Part shown: positions 44,784 through 61,500 of the stretch, piece after piece
Position numbering within the stretch: position 1 is the stretch's first letter
Layout of the letters: the number at the start of each line of letters is the position of its first letter
NCBI GenBank assembly: GCA_029465975.1
Contig: CM055736.1
Coordinates: 8,880,207 to 8,944,206, forward strand
DNA: 64,000 bases
Direction: 5' to 3'
Source of the DNA: Dallia pectoralis
Lineage: Eukaryota; Chordata; Actinopteri; Esociformes; Umbridae
Program-made: the position numbers and the translations under genes
Notes under the pieces: model-generated
What the model was told of the DNA's origin: nothing
Database searches by the model: none
What the model saw: the letters and a program-made list of their open reading frames with translations, nothing else

Positions 44784-45258
44784 CACCACCGTTCAACAGC
44801 CAAGAGTCACTTTCAAATGTTTTTGTTAACTAAATAATTTTTAAATGACAAATTCATCAGTGTCTTTTTGTTCCACACAGGTCCTCAACTGGCAGCCTCA
44901 TTGAGCAGTACTCCCAAACACCAGCAGCTCGACCGTACGGTACATAAGAAGTGCCCATCAAGCCACTCTAATTTGTGGGAGGAGCTTCAGAAAGCATGCG
45001 GTGAAATCCCTGCAGAATGCCTCGACACATTTACAGCTAGGATGCCAAAGGCCAGCGAGGTTGCAATAGCGGCAAATGGAGCGTTCCTCGACGAAAGCGA
45101 AGTGTGAGACACAATTATTATTAAAAAGTGACTATTTCTCACCACTAAATTCACTATTCATTCACATTTCCTATTCGAACTCATTTCACGTTTATTTTTT
45201 ATTATTATTTTTTAAACGAGGACATTTCTAAGTGACACCAACTTTTCAGCTAAAGTTT
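44784..45258 (+). mobile_element. Internally deleted Tc1-like element with both terminal repeats
   Basis: The left end (ACCACCGTTCAACAG..AAGAGTCACTTTCAAATG) and right end (GACATTTCTAAGTGAC, then ACCAACTTTT) are inverted counterparts, matching the termini of a common fish Tc1 family. Between them is a transposase start and a transposase end with the middle missing, so the element is a non-autonomous derivative. The 3' segment after the stop (ACACAATTATTATTA..) also follows the family layout. Confidence 0.85.
44868..45107 (+). pseudogene. Deletion-fused Tc1 transposase remnant (79 codons)
   Basis: The N-terminal part GPQLAASLSSTPKHQQ corresponds to a helix-turn-helix DNA-binding segment of the family (GPQLAASLNSTRKTPVS type). 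It joins abruptly to KKCPSSHSNLWEELQKACGE and TARMPKASEVAIAANGAFLD, the C-terminal tail. Some 200 or more residues, including the whole DDE catalytic core, have been lost, yet the frame is open from ATG to TGA. The peptide could not catalyse transposition. Whether it is made is unknown. Confidence 0.85.
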
Positions 45259-46749
45259 ACGTACAGATATGTAACTTAAGAACACAATTTTTTTAACGAC
45301 ATCACAGAAAGATCAAACATCGCATTATTGTTTGAAGTATGTGGATTCTCTTTTCATGTAACTGCACGGTCGGAGCTTTTAGGCCCGATTGACACTGTAA
45401 ATTAACTTGAATAAACGCCTGCGGGGGGAAATACAACACTGGCACACCCGGGCACAGTGTGTGGGCACTTTCTTGATTTATAAAAGCCTTCTAATCTTAT
45501 GCCTCTGCCTGCCAGCCTGCCTATCCTCCTGCCATCCCGTCTGCCAGCCAGCCAGTCAGCATGCCAGCCTCCCCATCTGCCTGCCAACCTGTCTGCCAAC
45601 CTGTCTGCCCGTCCTCTGTCTATACATGTAGCAACATAGGGACAAAATGTACACTATTTGATGGAATTCACCTACTGTGCCTTCGGACAATGTGTCTGTG
45701 TGTGTGTGTTAACACAGTTAAACCAGTTCAGTGGTGTTTGTTAATAGTTCACTCGACTTGTCCTGCATAACACTGCTGAGGCAAGAGCTGTGCACGGTGA
45801 CGCCACCATGGTCTAATAAAAGCTGTGATTGTAAAGCATTACGCCCGGGGATACATTTTTTAGGCTGAGAAAGTCATTCACCGGTCGTGTCCACTAGGCA
45901 ATTCAAAGACAAAAGTGTCAATCAAGTTGTGTCACCGTGTGGGCGGGGCAGTGTGGGCGGAGCAGTGTGGGCGGGACAGTTTGTGATACATGTCAGCTTT
46001 ACACTGGTGTAAGAGACTCTGGGAAATAGAGACCTCCTCTGAAATATGCTAATTTGAGACGTTCAGATACGGTGCGTCTGTTCCTCCTGCCGTTACCCTG
46101 TGACACTTTTAAGCATATAATCATTCCGACAACCAACAGGGAACAGAAACTTCCCGAAAGCGCTATTGGTGAAGAAGCCTGAGGCGATCGACCAGTGAAA
46201 CAGCCGGTGAACAGTGACCCAAGCGAAGGCAAACAAGGCCGATATGTGATTGGACCTGGCCTATAAGGACGGACACGGGTGTTGCCGTGGGTTGCATGTT
46301 CTTTGCAGCATCTCACAGCTCTTTGTGGTCCACAAGATATGACAGCTATATCTCATGGAACCAGGGTTTGGATCATGCTCTGGGCGACTGCTGCTTCTGT
46401 TCTACCTGACTCTTACCATCCACTAATAATGGAGTCCAAATGTTGTAGTCCAAAAGCATAGCCAATAAAACAGATCCGTGTTCTCAAGTGAGAGTAACTG
46501 TCTTTGAGCCTTGCTACTGTCTGTCTGGGTGCATGTCTGTCTGTCACAGAGGCATTTAAAACGCACACACGCACGCACACGCCCTGACAATGACAGGCTG
46601 GTTATGTAGCAACTCCTGCTGAGGTCCTTTAAGCGTCTTTAATGTTATGGGGGCTATTGCTCTCCTTAATCTGCCTACCATGACAGCTACCATAATGCCT
46701 TTTCCCTGGAGAACCACACACACTCCAGCCACAGAAACACTTACACGAG
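45259..46749. other. Unique sequence with small repeats
   Basis: Includes three copies of GTGTGGGCGGGGCA (45937-45978), GC-box-like units. A CTGCC-rich stretch lies at 45500-45610. No gene recognised. Confidence 0.45.
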
Positions 46750-46770
46750 CACGCACGCACACACACGCAC

Positions 46771-46801
<31 letters not shown>

Positions 46802-46913
46802 ATCCCTCATACAGAGACAAATGAGAAGTAGGGTCCTTCAAACAAATACACAGCACCCCACTAAAACAGTGACACTCCATTCATTCCATTGAGCACATTA
46901 ACCCACTCCCTGA

Positions 46914-46968
<55 letters not shown>
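46750..46968. repeat. CA tract (46750-46801) and GT tract (46917-46968)
   Basis: Two dinucleotide tracts of opposite orientation about 115 bp apart. The GT tract is a pure 52 bp. Confidence 0.92.
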
Positions 46969-46970
<2 letters not shown>

Positions 46971-47049
46971 TGAGAGTGTGTGCATGGTCTCTTGTGTGTG
47001 ACCCCGCCCCAGATTTCAATCTTTCTTTCCTGTATGAATATTCCCACCA

Positions 47050-47918
47050 GTCATACAGTACAGTACCAGTCATACAGTATAGTACCAATCATAAAGTATA
47101 GTAGCCTACCAGTCATACATTACCAGTCATACAGTATAGTACCAGTCACACAGTATAGTACCAATCATAAAGTATAGTAGCCTACCAGTCATACATTACC
47201 AGTCATACAGTATAGTACCAGTCACACAGTATAGTACCAATCATAAAGTATAGTAGCCTACCAGTCATACATTACCAGTCATACAGTACAGTACCAGTCA
47301 TACAGTATAGTACCAATCATAAAGTATAGTAGCCTACCAGTCATACATTACCAGTCATACAGTATAGTACCAGTCATACAGTATAGTACCAGTCATACAG
47401 TATAGTACCAGTCATACAGTATAGTACCAGTCATAAAGTATAATACCAGTCATACAGTATAGTACCAGTCATACATTACCAGTCATACAGTATAGTGCCA
47501 GTCATAAAGTATAGTACCAGCCATACAGAACCAGTCATACAGAACCAGTCATATAGTACCCATCATACAGAACCAGTCATATAGTACAGCACCAGTCACC
47601 CAGTGCAGTACCAGTCATACAGTACAGTACCAGTCATACAGAACCAGTCATACAGAACCAGTCATACAGTACCAGTCACACAGTACAGTACCAGTCATAC
47701 AGTACAGTACCAGTCACACAGTACAGTACCAGTCATACAGTACAGTACCAGTCACACAGTAGCTGTCATACAGTACAGTACCAGTCATACAGTACAGTGC
47801 CAGTCATACAGTACAGTACCAGTCACACAGTTGCTGTCATACAGTACAGTACTAGTCATACAGTACAGTACCAGTCACACAGTAGCTGTCATACAGTACA
47901 GTACCAGTCATACAGTCC
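47050..47918. repeat. 19-bp minisatellite with a 76-bp super-repeat
   Basis: The unit is CCAGTCATACAGTATAGTA. In the left third, a marked unit (CCAATCATAAAG) recurs at 47085, 47161, 47237 and 47313, exactly 76 bp or four units apart. The right half changes to CAGTACAGTACC units with CAGTAGCTGTCATA inserts. Confidence 0.96.
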
Positions 47919-48527
47919 CCATGGGGTTAACTTTTGACTGTTAGCGTTTGAACAGAACCTCAATACATGTCAGATTATCGGGTCCACACAGTGGTTTCTC
48001 ACATTATTTTACATGCAATAGTGTGTGTGTGTCTCGGGGCATGTGTGTGTGTGCTATCACCCTTTCCATCGCTATTCACCGCAGCGGCACCAGCTGAACA
48101 AGAGAAATCAGACACTAATAAAATCCATTCTACAATCCAAATGGGACCATGTAGCCTGTGTTGGAAATTAGAAGAGTTAATTGGCCCCTAATTGTTTTAC
48201 ATTAAAGCGGTGTGACGTGGAGTTCTTTACAGGTGCAATTATCACGAACCACTTAGAAAACTACAGAGAGATGGTCCCACACAGTGCCCTATCCCCTACG
48301 CAGTGCACTGTTTTATTGAGTTCCAGGTCACGAATAAGTGACTATGGTGGGATTGAGTGCCATTTAGGACACAGGCATTATCTGCCAGACCTACTCCCTG
48401 ACGTAGCTGCAGGTGCAGTACAGAATGTTGCCTTCATTAATGACCCCGTTTTACTGCCATGTACAGACGGGGATAAATGTGTGTGAGACCTACAGTATAT
48501 AGGTGTCTTAACTCTTTCAAATATATG
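47919..48527. other. Unique sequence, possible regulatory patch
   Basis: 48090-48260 has clustered TTAATTGG, CTAATTG and ATTAAAG homeodomain-like cores. No exon recognised. Confidence 0.35.
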
Positions 48528-48766
48528 TGTGTGTGTGTGTGTGTCTGTGTGTGTCTGTGTGTGTGTGTGTTCTGTGTCTGTGTCTGTGTGTCTGTGTGTC
48601 TGTGTCTGTGTGTCTGTGTCTGTGTGTGTCTGTGTGTCTGTGTGTCTGTGTGTGTGTTCTGTGTCTGTGTGTCTGTGTCTGTGTGTGTCTGTGTGTGTGT
48701 GTGTCTGTGTGTCTGTGTGTGTGTGTGTCTGTGTGTGTGTGTGTCTTTGTGTGTGTCTTTGAGAGA
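48528..48766. repeat. GT-rich repeat with GTCT interruptions
   Basis: GT runs alternate with TGTCTGTG. All frames are open as a by-product. Confidence 0.93.
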
Positions 48767-49644
48767 GGTGTGTGGTTGAACCATTTTGAAGAAACTGTTT
48801 GTGGAGGATTCCAGATATCATATATGTAATAAATGTAGCAATGGTGACTATAGCCAGTGCATACTCTAGGAGTAATTTACAACAACAGGAATGCAATAAC
48901 TCTAATGACATCTGATTATATATGTGATAATAATATGCTAATATATGTTTTCTATAAATAAAAGCGGTTTCCTACTTAGCACCGCCGCCATACACAATCC
49001 TCATGTACTGTAGTACGACTAAACATGACATGGACACGACCGTGAGGGGAACCGTGTGTGTGTGTGTGTATGTATATTGTATACATCACAGCGGTTAGGA
49101 CACACTCACTAATTCATGAGACTGGTGCCGTGTCTGGCGAGGGAACAAAACGTGTACACTATAAACACTATAAAAACATGCAGAAATAAACGTTTGACAT
49201 ATCGCTGATCGCCGGACATGCTAGTCATAGCGTCGTCCCTGAACGATTTTCCTGTCTTAGGCGCACGAGGAATTTCACATCACACAATATGACAGCAGCC
49301 ATCTAAGAGTCTGTAGCCAGCAGGGATGGAGACGCGCAGTGCGAGACGAAGCTTTATTAGAGATGAACCATCCTAACCACCTGGACTTGTGCTTAATAAA
49401 GCCTTCACTGCTCCCTTGCAGCTGAATTCGGCTCTATCGCTCCCAGAAAGCCCCTCTAGAGGCCCGCGTCCAAACCAAGTGGATGATTCAATGGAACTTT
49501 TGGCTGCTTCGGGGTTTCGTAGTGGGGAAAAGTCTTCAGGAAACCTGCACGAGCAAATATCTACCACAGGTTGTCACACGTAACTGGGTTGGACGGTGTA
49601 ATCTCCGTGCTTTATACATTTATTTGATTGTAAACTGGCCGGTT
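48767..49644. other. Unique sequence, nothing recognised
   Basis: No repeat longer than a short GT patch at 49053-49068. No gene recognised. Confidence 0.45.
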
Positions 49645-49795
49645 CAAGCTTGATTGCTGAAAACCGTGATACGCACCATGAGGTGCGCGAGAAAAGACTG
49701 TTTACTGTTGTCATGTCTTTGTAATGGGTTTATTAAAGCAATAAGGCACCTTGTGATATCTGGTTTATTGCCAGTATACTGTGGGTGGGAGTTAT
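49645..49795. mobile_element. Partial second copy of the palindromic MITE
   Basis: TTGATTGCTGAAAACCGTG, then GTTTACTGTTG and GTAATGGGTTTAT, then GCAATAAGGCACC and TTGCCAGTATACTG occur in the same order as in the left half of the copy at 44410. Its right half is absent. Confidence 0.7.
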
Positions 49796-49967
49796 GTTTA
49801 AAATGATCCATCTTAGTTATGTCAATCGCTGTCCTCCTTGATAATCAGTCTGTGCCAAGCTGTGCTTCTTTAATTCACTTTCTCTCATTCTCTCTCAGGT
49901 AATAAAGGACATTCCATTATATATTCTTTATTTCAGTCTCAGTTGTTCGCGGTCTCAGAGGAAATAG

Positions 49968-50138
49968 AGGAGACAGGCCATAGGAGACAGGCCATAGGAG
50001 ACAGGCCATAGGAGACAGGCCATAGGAGACAGGCCATAGGAGACAGGCCATAGGAGACAGGCCATAAGAGACAAGCCATAAGAGACAGGCCATAGGAGAC
50101 AAGCAATAGGAGACAAGCAATAGGAGACAAGCAATAGG
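49968..50138. repeat. 14-bp minisatellite (AGGAGACAGGCCAT), about 12 copies
   Basis: Unit types change left to right from CAGGCCAT to CAAGCCAT to CAAGCAAT. Minus-strand frames read LSPMACL-type repeats and are not genes. Confidence 0.95.
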
Positions 50139-51470
50139 AGTGCAGTATCAGCGTTGTCTCTCTTCATAGCAGGCAGACAGCTGTGATGAGGCCTAATGCA
50201 CTATTGTTTCCCTTCACCCCGGACTACCTGATGGCACACACACACGGGCACACACACATGCACACAGGCACACACATACACAAACACGCACAGGCACACG
50301 GGCACACACACGCACACACACTTGCATGCACCCCCCTCAGGTACTGGTCCAGAAGGATGACCCGTCCTCTTTTGCCATCCTTTCACAGACATGTCAGGGT
50401 GCAGCAACATGTCAGCACAACACAATAGGACTCTGACATCTGCAGTTTACTGAGGCGTACAGGCACACGAGGGAGCCTCCCATTCAATCCTGATAGAGTG
50501 AAAATCGGACCTGGAAGTGCGATCCTCCATCAGTCAATTCCTTGCTGGCTGTGCAGTGTGTTTTCTGGGGACCCCCTGCTGGTATCAATTTGTCACACTA
50601 GTGGAGCATGTAGAGTGAGTTGAGCAGAACCAACCGTCAAAAAACAAACATTTGAAAACGCACACAGAGTCTAAAAGTAACCATCGTTACTATATTCTGT
50701 GACTCATCCGTGGGCCTTCTATCACCTCCAACCAGATGGGGTGTCCCTCATTTCCATAAAGTATTGATGAGCCTTGGGCACCCCATAAACCCATCGCATG
50801 TTCAGATTCAGACCGTTTTGGAGGTTTCTCCCCTTGCGGACCACATCCAAAAATGCCCTGGCCCATAACATAATTAGGCCCTCAGCTGCGTTGCTCAGGT
50901 TTCTACTCCGGCCCATTTCTCCTGTATGCGACGCGTTGACCGCAATAACGGACTGTTCTGCAGAACAGCGATTCGACCCCGAGCCTTGACATGTGCCCAT
51001 GTTAAGAGATGATCAACGTTGTATCTCACTGGCAAATTCCCACAACCAGCCTGGCCTCCACACATCGTACGAGCACAGTGGGCTGTTATCATTACACATG
51101 AGAGTCGGCACAAGGACTTCGACAGATCCCAAGTAATACATCGCTAGTGACAGATGTGTTTCTTCATGCACACATCTCCTCACCATTGGTCCCGTGGGTG
51201 TGCTGAGAAGGATGTGGGCAGTACGGAGGTCCCAGGATGGATGGAGGGACTGAGGAATTAATCTATCCCATGTGAATACTAAATCATGCCCCGGCAACAC
51301 ATACGTACAATATGTACACTGTACGAGCGCACACGTGCAGTTAGACCAGCAGCTGCTCATGCCTGTTTTCAGGCGCACGCACGCACGCACGCACACGGAC
51401 ACTAAAACACTCTTAAAGTGACACATTCAATTATACAGCACCTGTGAACTAAGCTGAGTTGCACTCACCT
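50139..51470. other. Unique sequence with CA patches
   Basis: CA-rich patch at about 50237-50320 and a GCAC patch at 51373-51395. 50700-51000 is unique and moderately GC-rich, but no exon is recognised. Confidence 0.45.
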
Positions 51471-51471
51471 G

Positions 51472-51772
51472 TGTTGCTCTAGTCTCTCTACACCCCTCTA
51501 GTCTCTCTACACACTTCTATGCTGGTCTGGCTGCACTCACCTATGTGGCTCTAGTCTCTCTACACCTCTCTATGCTGGTCTGGCTGCATTCACCTGTGTG
51601 GCTCTAGTCTCTCTACACACCTCTATGCTGGTCTGGCTGCACTCACCTGTGTGGCTCTAGTCTCTCTACACCTCTCTATGCTGGTCTGGCTGCACTCACC
51701 TGTGTTGCTCTAGTCTCTCTACACCCCTCTAGTCTCTCTACACCTCTCTATGCTGGTCTGGCTCCACCGACT
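51472..51772. repeat. 53-bp minisatellite, 5-6 copies
   Basis: The unit combines GCTCTAGTCTCTCTACAC, CTCTATGCTGGTCTGGC and TGCACTCACCTGTGTG. The first and last copies have an internal CTCTAGTCTCTCTACAC duplication. Confidence 0.93.
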
Positions 51773-53239
51773 GAAATCTTTGAATAATTAAATGGTTTAG
51801 CAAACCGGGAAATTCACTGACGGACACACAAGGAAAGAAACTGTTTACTTTAAATAAATTATTGTTTAATTAACCAGTTGTTGAGTAATGCAAAAAAAAA
51901 ACACTTGCATGGATTTAAATAACCTGCTGTTTTTTCGAAATAACAAACGACAAAAAAAAAATAGGATGTTTTGACGCTGTATTTTCAATGACCAGAAACA
52001 CAAATACCACATCAAATCCTAACTTTTATTTCACGAGTTCGCACTTACATGCCAATTAAGGGATATAGGTTTAATGCGTATTTGGCGTGCTGTCCGGAGG
52101 GAGGGTTCCGGGCTCGGAATCCGGCCGGGGCTCCGGGCTCGGAATTTGGCCCGAACCCAGAGTACCCCCCCCCGCATGTAAGTGGTTAGGACTAGAATTT
52201 GAGCGGAGAAGGGGTGGTGGGGGGATGCTGCGAGCTGTCAGCGGAGCGAGGTAAGACTGCCGAGTCTATATGTACCCTCTAGCTGTTAATTGCTGAGGGC
52301 TTCCACCTGTAATTAATTAGCTGGAAGTCCTCCTCCCGAACCTTGTTAGTAAACCTCATTTAATTGTCAATTGCCATTTAAAGTGCATTTGTAAATCTCA
52401 ACATTGTCACCAGGCGGTGAAACAATTCGACAACGAAGCATAAACAACATGAGACGTCCGTCCATTCATGACCCCCTCCTCTGACAGCACGCCTCTACTA
52501 CCAGGGTAATACACAGACCAAACAGTCTCTTATTCCCATTCAGCCGCCTCCCCACCCGCCTTAAACATACAGCTGTTACAGAGAGGGATATCCTCCATCC
52601 TCACACGTGCGGATGTAACTATTTGTTTGCAGCTCCCTTCACTTCAGTGAACATGCACTTCCTGGTGGGGCTGAGGGCCCGGGGCCGTGTGACACCTGGA
52701 GGCCCCGGGGGTGTTTCCGTTCTATCCCGTTTACTTCCTCGGGTCACTGTGGGGAAGCCAAGGGGAGTTCACCCTCTTTTTTCCCTCAGTCCGGTCGCCC
52801 CCCTCCCCATCTCTCTCCGTACGTTCGCCTGTGAGCGCTTTCATGTCTGGGTTCCGGAGCAAACGCACATTTTGTTTGGTTTTGTTGAAAACCTGCGATC
52901 AAAAGACGGCACCACTTGTCAGAACATCAAAACAGAGCGTTTGTACGTGATGTTTGGCGTGTGTGTTCCTAGGTGCACATATGGTACCTTTTCCTCTCTA
53001 ATCTCTGTTGTGGTTCTGCCTACAGTTCATTCGACTGGTTAAGCATGTCCTCGTGATCTGGTCCAGCACTTTCTTCGAAACAGAAAACAACGTTTTAATG
53101 AATGCGCGTATCTGCCAAAACCTATAGGAGACACACAAGCACCCACGCCCTACAAAAGTTTACATACCATAGGAGATACAGTATACAATAAAACTTTACT
53201 AAAAACACAAAAATTGGAAAACGACCTCTGATTTCTTAT
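51773..53239. other. Unique sequence, GC-rich patch and possible regulatory patch
   Basis: 52090-52170 has a direct duplication of CCGGGCTCGGAAT within GC-rich sequence that may belong to an old fish repeat. 52280-52430 contains homeodomain-like TAATTAATTAG and TTTAATTGTCAATTG cores. No exon recognised. Confidence 0.4.
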
Positions 53240-53463
53240 CATTACACGTAAGAATCTGCACAAGGATTTAAAAAATGTAAATCATCGTCATGCAACCAGG
53301 TTAACGTATGTTTTTATTTTTTTATTTTCCCCCATCAAATATTAAATTTTAATTATTTTTTTATCGAATTGTTCAAGCTATTTGTCACGTTAAAGGCGGA
53401 AAAAGCTCAAATATTTTTCACTGCACAGGGGTGTGTAGACATTTTATATCCACTATGCTATGG
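53240..53463. mobile_element. Right end of a decayed Tc1-like element
   Basis: The stretch TTGTCACGTTAAAGGCGGA, then AAAAGCTCAAATATTTTTCA, ends in GGGGTGTGTAGACATTTTAT and ATCCACTAT. This matches the 3' untranslated part and terminal inverted repeat of a fish Tc1 family. I cannot see the left terminus or any transposase. Confidence 0.65.
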
Positions 53464-54270
53464 TTGTAGCTATAAACCCATATCCCGTTTTCATAATATC
53501 TTTGTTCTCTCTGGAATTAAATAGAAATAAAATGCCTAATTAAAAGATGAATGGCAGTCTGACAAGGTTTAGGTTTTAATGCAGTTTGGATGTTTTCATG
53601 TTAGACGGACATCTAAACAATATCCGCGGAATTTCTTGTGCCAATATGTCATATTCTAGTATTACAAAACGAATGGACTTAGGAACAGGTCAGCGTAACC
53701 AGTCCAAACAGGTACAGCGCAATCTGACCAGAGGTAAGCATGACAGGACAAACCTCTGATGTGTCACGCACATTTGAATTTCTAGGGTCAACATCATCCC
53801 ACCTGTTTACTTTAAGCCGGTGAGCCGATAAACTTTGTCCTCCTTTCTCCCTTCATCTGCAGCCACTGTAAACAACGATTTGAACCCAGACATCTGACTG
53901 ATGGGAAGAGATATTGACCCAACAAGACAATAAATAACTGACTCAAAAATATTTTGCCTAATGTTTACTCTGCAGCTAGTATTGGTGACGTCACTCCCAC
54001 TTCTCTGCGTCCACACCTCCTGCACTCTGTGTCCAGCCTTTTCCGTTCCGGGTCCCACATCACTCCCTTTCCTCTTCTAAAGCGAAGGTCACTCGTTTGT
54101 AACAACAGGTCGTTGGGCAGCCATTATGTTGGAACACAGAGGTTGAAGTAGACCCAGTGAACCTAAAGAAAACAATATAGGCTCTAACAATGAAGGCTGC
54201 ATCCTGTTGTCTCCACATTCTCTGGTGGAAAGAAGAGGGTCTCCTGAACCCGCAACATCAGGCCAAAAGG
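53464..54270. other. Unique sequence, nothing recognised
   Basis: Non-repetitive DNA. No gene recognised. Confidence 0.45.
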
Positions 54271-54391
54271 CCACACACACATACATACACACATGTAAAC
54301 CGGCCCAAACACACACACATACACGGCCCAAACACACACACACACACATACACACATGTAAACCGGCCCAAACACACACACATACACGGCC

Positions 54392-54428
<37 letters not shown>

Positions 54429-54660
54429 ACCGGCCCAAACACACACACATACACACACACACAGGTAAACCGCCCAAACACACACACATACACGGCCCAA
54501 ACACACACACACACACACACACACGTAAACCGGCACAAACACACACACATACACGGCCCAAACACACACACACACACACACACATGTAAACCGGCCCAAA
54601 CACACACACATACACACAGGTAAACCGGCCCAAACACACACACACACACGTAAACCGGCC
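54271..54660. repeat. Minisatellite of CA runs with GTAAACCGGCCCAAA cores
   Basis: Cores GTAAACCGGCCCAAA and ACACGGCCCAAA alternate with CA runs of variable length in a repeat of roughly 60-80 bp. Confidence 0.93.
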
Positions 54661-58597
<3,937 letters not shown>

Positions 58598-61500
58598 TTG
58601 CATCTGTACTGTACTGCTACTGTAAACTATGTAATAATATACCTCCTCACATCTGTACTGTACTGCTACTGTAAACTATGTAATAATATACCACCTGTAC
58701 TGTACTGCTGCTGTAAACTATGTAATAATATACCACCTGTACTGTACTGCTACTGTAAACTATGTAATAATATACCACCTGTACTGTACTGCTGCTGTAA
58801 ACTATGTAATAATATACCACCTGTACTGTACTGCTGCTGTAAACTATGTAATGATATACCACCTGTACTGTACTGCTACTGTAAACTATGTAATAATATA
58901 CCACCTGTACTGTACTGCTACTGTAAACTATGTAATAATTAACCATCTGTGCTGTACTGCTACTGTAAACGATGTGATAATATACCTCCCCACATCTGTA
59001 CTGTACCGCTACTGTAAACTATGTAATAATATACCTCCCTACATCTGTACTGTACTGCTACTGTAAACTATGTAATAATATACCTCCCGACATCTGTGCT
59101 GTACTGCTACTGTAAACTATGTAATAATATACCTCCCTACATCTGTACTGTACTGCTACTGTAAACTATGTAAGAATACACCACCCTACATCTGTACTGT
59201 ACTGCTACTGTAAACGATGTAATAATATACCTCCCCACATCTGTACTGTACCGCTACTGTAAACTATGTAATAATATACCTCCCTACATCTGTACTGTAC
59301 TGCTACTGTAAACTATGTAATAATATACCTCCCGACATCTGTGCTGTACTGCTACTGTAAACTATGTAATAATATACCTTCCTACATCTGTACTGTACTG
59401 CTACTGTAAACTATGTAATGATATACCTCCCTACATCTGTACTGTACTGCTATTGTAAACTATGTAATAATATACCTTCCTACATCTGTGCTGTACTGCT
59501 ACTCTATACTATGTAATAATATACCACCTGTACTGTACTGCTACTGTAAACTATGTAATAATATACCACCTGTACTGTACTGCTACTGTAAACTATGTAA
59601 TTATATACCACCTGTACTGTACTGCTACTGTAAACTATGTAATAATATACCTCCCTACATCTGTGCTGTACTGCTACTCTAAACTATGTAATAATATACC
59701 ACCTGTACTGTACTGCTACTGTAAACTATGTAATAATATACTACCTGTACTGTCCTGCTACTGTAAACTATGTAGTAATATACCTCCCTACATCTGTGCT
59801 GTACTGCTACTTTAAACTATGTAATAATATACCACCTGTACTGTACTGCTACTGTAAACTATGTAATAATATACCACCTGTACTGTACTGCTACTGTAAA
59901 CTATGTAATAATATACCACCTGTACTGTACTGCTACTGTAAACTATGTAATAATATACCTCCCCACATCTGTACTGTACTGCTACTGTAAACTATGTAAT
60001 AATATACCTCCCCACATCTGTGCTGTACTGCTACTGTAAACTATGTAATAATATACCTCCCTACATCTGTGCTGTACTGCTACTGTAAACTATGTAATAA
60101 TATACCTCCCCACATCTGTACTGTACCGCTACTGTAAACTATGTAATAATATACCTCCCTACATCTGTACTGTACTGCTACTGTAAACTATGTAGTAATA
60201 TACCTCCTGTACTGTACTGCTACTTTAAACTATGTAATAATATACCACCTGTACTGTACTGCTACTGTAAACTATGTAATAATATACCACCTGTACTGTA
60301 CTGCTACTGTAAACTATGTAATTATATACTCAACACGCATATTGATTATAAAAAAATCCTCATCCAACTCTGTTCCCTAGAAAGGATTTGTGTAAGAGTA
60401 CTACAAAGAACAATTACATACAATATCATTTGGAATAGTGGCTCTGTTTAAACTACAAAGGTGTAATGAACCAATAGCCTATTTGGGACAGTCATTTAAT
60501 GTGGTGTGTGTGTGTATGTGTGTGTGTGTGTGTATGTAATAATATACCTCCCTACATCTGTACTGTCCTGCTACTGTAAACTATGTAATAATACACCACC
60601 CTACATCTGTACTGTACTAATACGGTAAACTATGTAATAATATACCTCCCTACATCTGTGCTGTACTGCTACTCTAAACTATGTAATAATATACCACCTG
60701 TACTGTCCTGCTACTGTAAACTATGTAATAATATACCTCCCCACATCTGTACTGTACTAATACGGTAAACTATGTAATAATATACCTCCCTACATCTGTG
60801 CTGTACTGCTACTCTAAACTATGTAATAATATACCACCTGTACTGTCCTGCTACTGTAAACTATGTAGTAATATACCTCCCTACATCTGTGCTGTACTGC
60901 TACTTTAAACTATGTAATAATATACCACCTGTACTGTACTGCTACTGTAAACTATGTAATAATATACCACCTGTACTGTACTGCTACTGTAAACTATGTA
61001 ATAATATACCTCCCCACATCTGTGCTGTACCGCTACTGTAAACTATGTAATAATATACCTCCTCACATCTGTACTGTACTGCTACTGTAAACTATGTAAT
61101 AATATGTCTCCCCACATCTGTACTGTACCGCTACTGTAAACTATGTAATAATATACCTCCCTACATCTGTACTGTACTGCTACTGTAAACTACGTAATAA
61201 TATACCTCCCTAATCTGTGCTGTACTGCTACTCTAAACTATGTAATAATATACCACCTGTACTGTACTGCTACTGTAAACTATGTAATAATATACCACCT
61301 GTACTGTACTGCTACTGTAAACTATGTAATAATATACCACCTGTACTGTACTGCTACTGTAAACTATGTAAAAATATACCACCGGTACTGTACTGCTACT
61401 GTAAACTATGTAATAATATACCTCCTGTACTGTACTGCTACTGTAAACTATGTAATAATATACCACCTGTACTGTACTGCTACTGTAAACTATGTAATAA

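Noticed and set aside
52623..53042. 139-codon plus-strand frame
   Set aside because: A second overlapping frame is also open, no domain is recognised and it has a proline/arginine-rich chance-like composition in GC-rich DNA.
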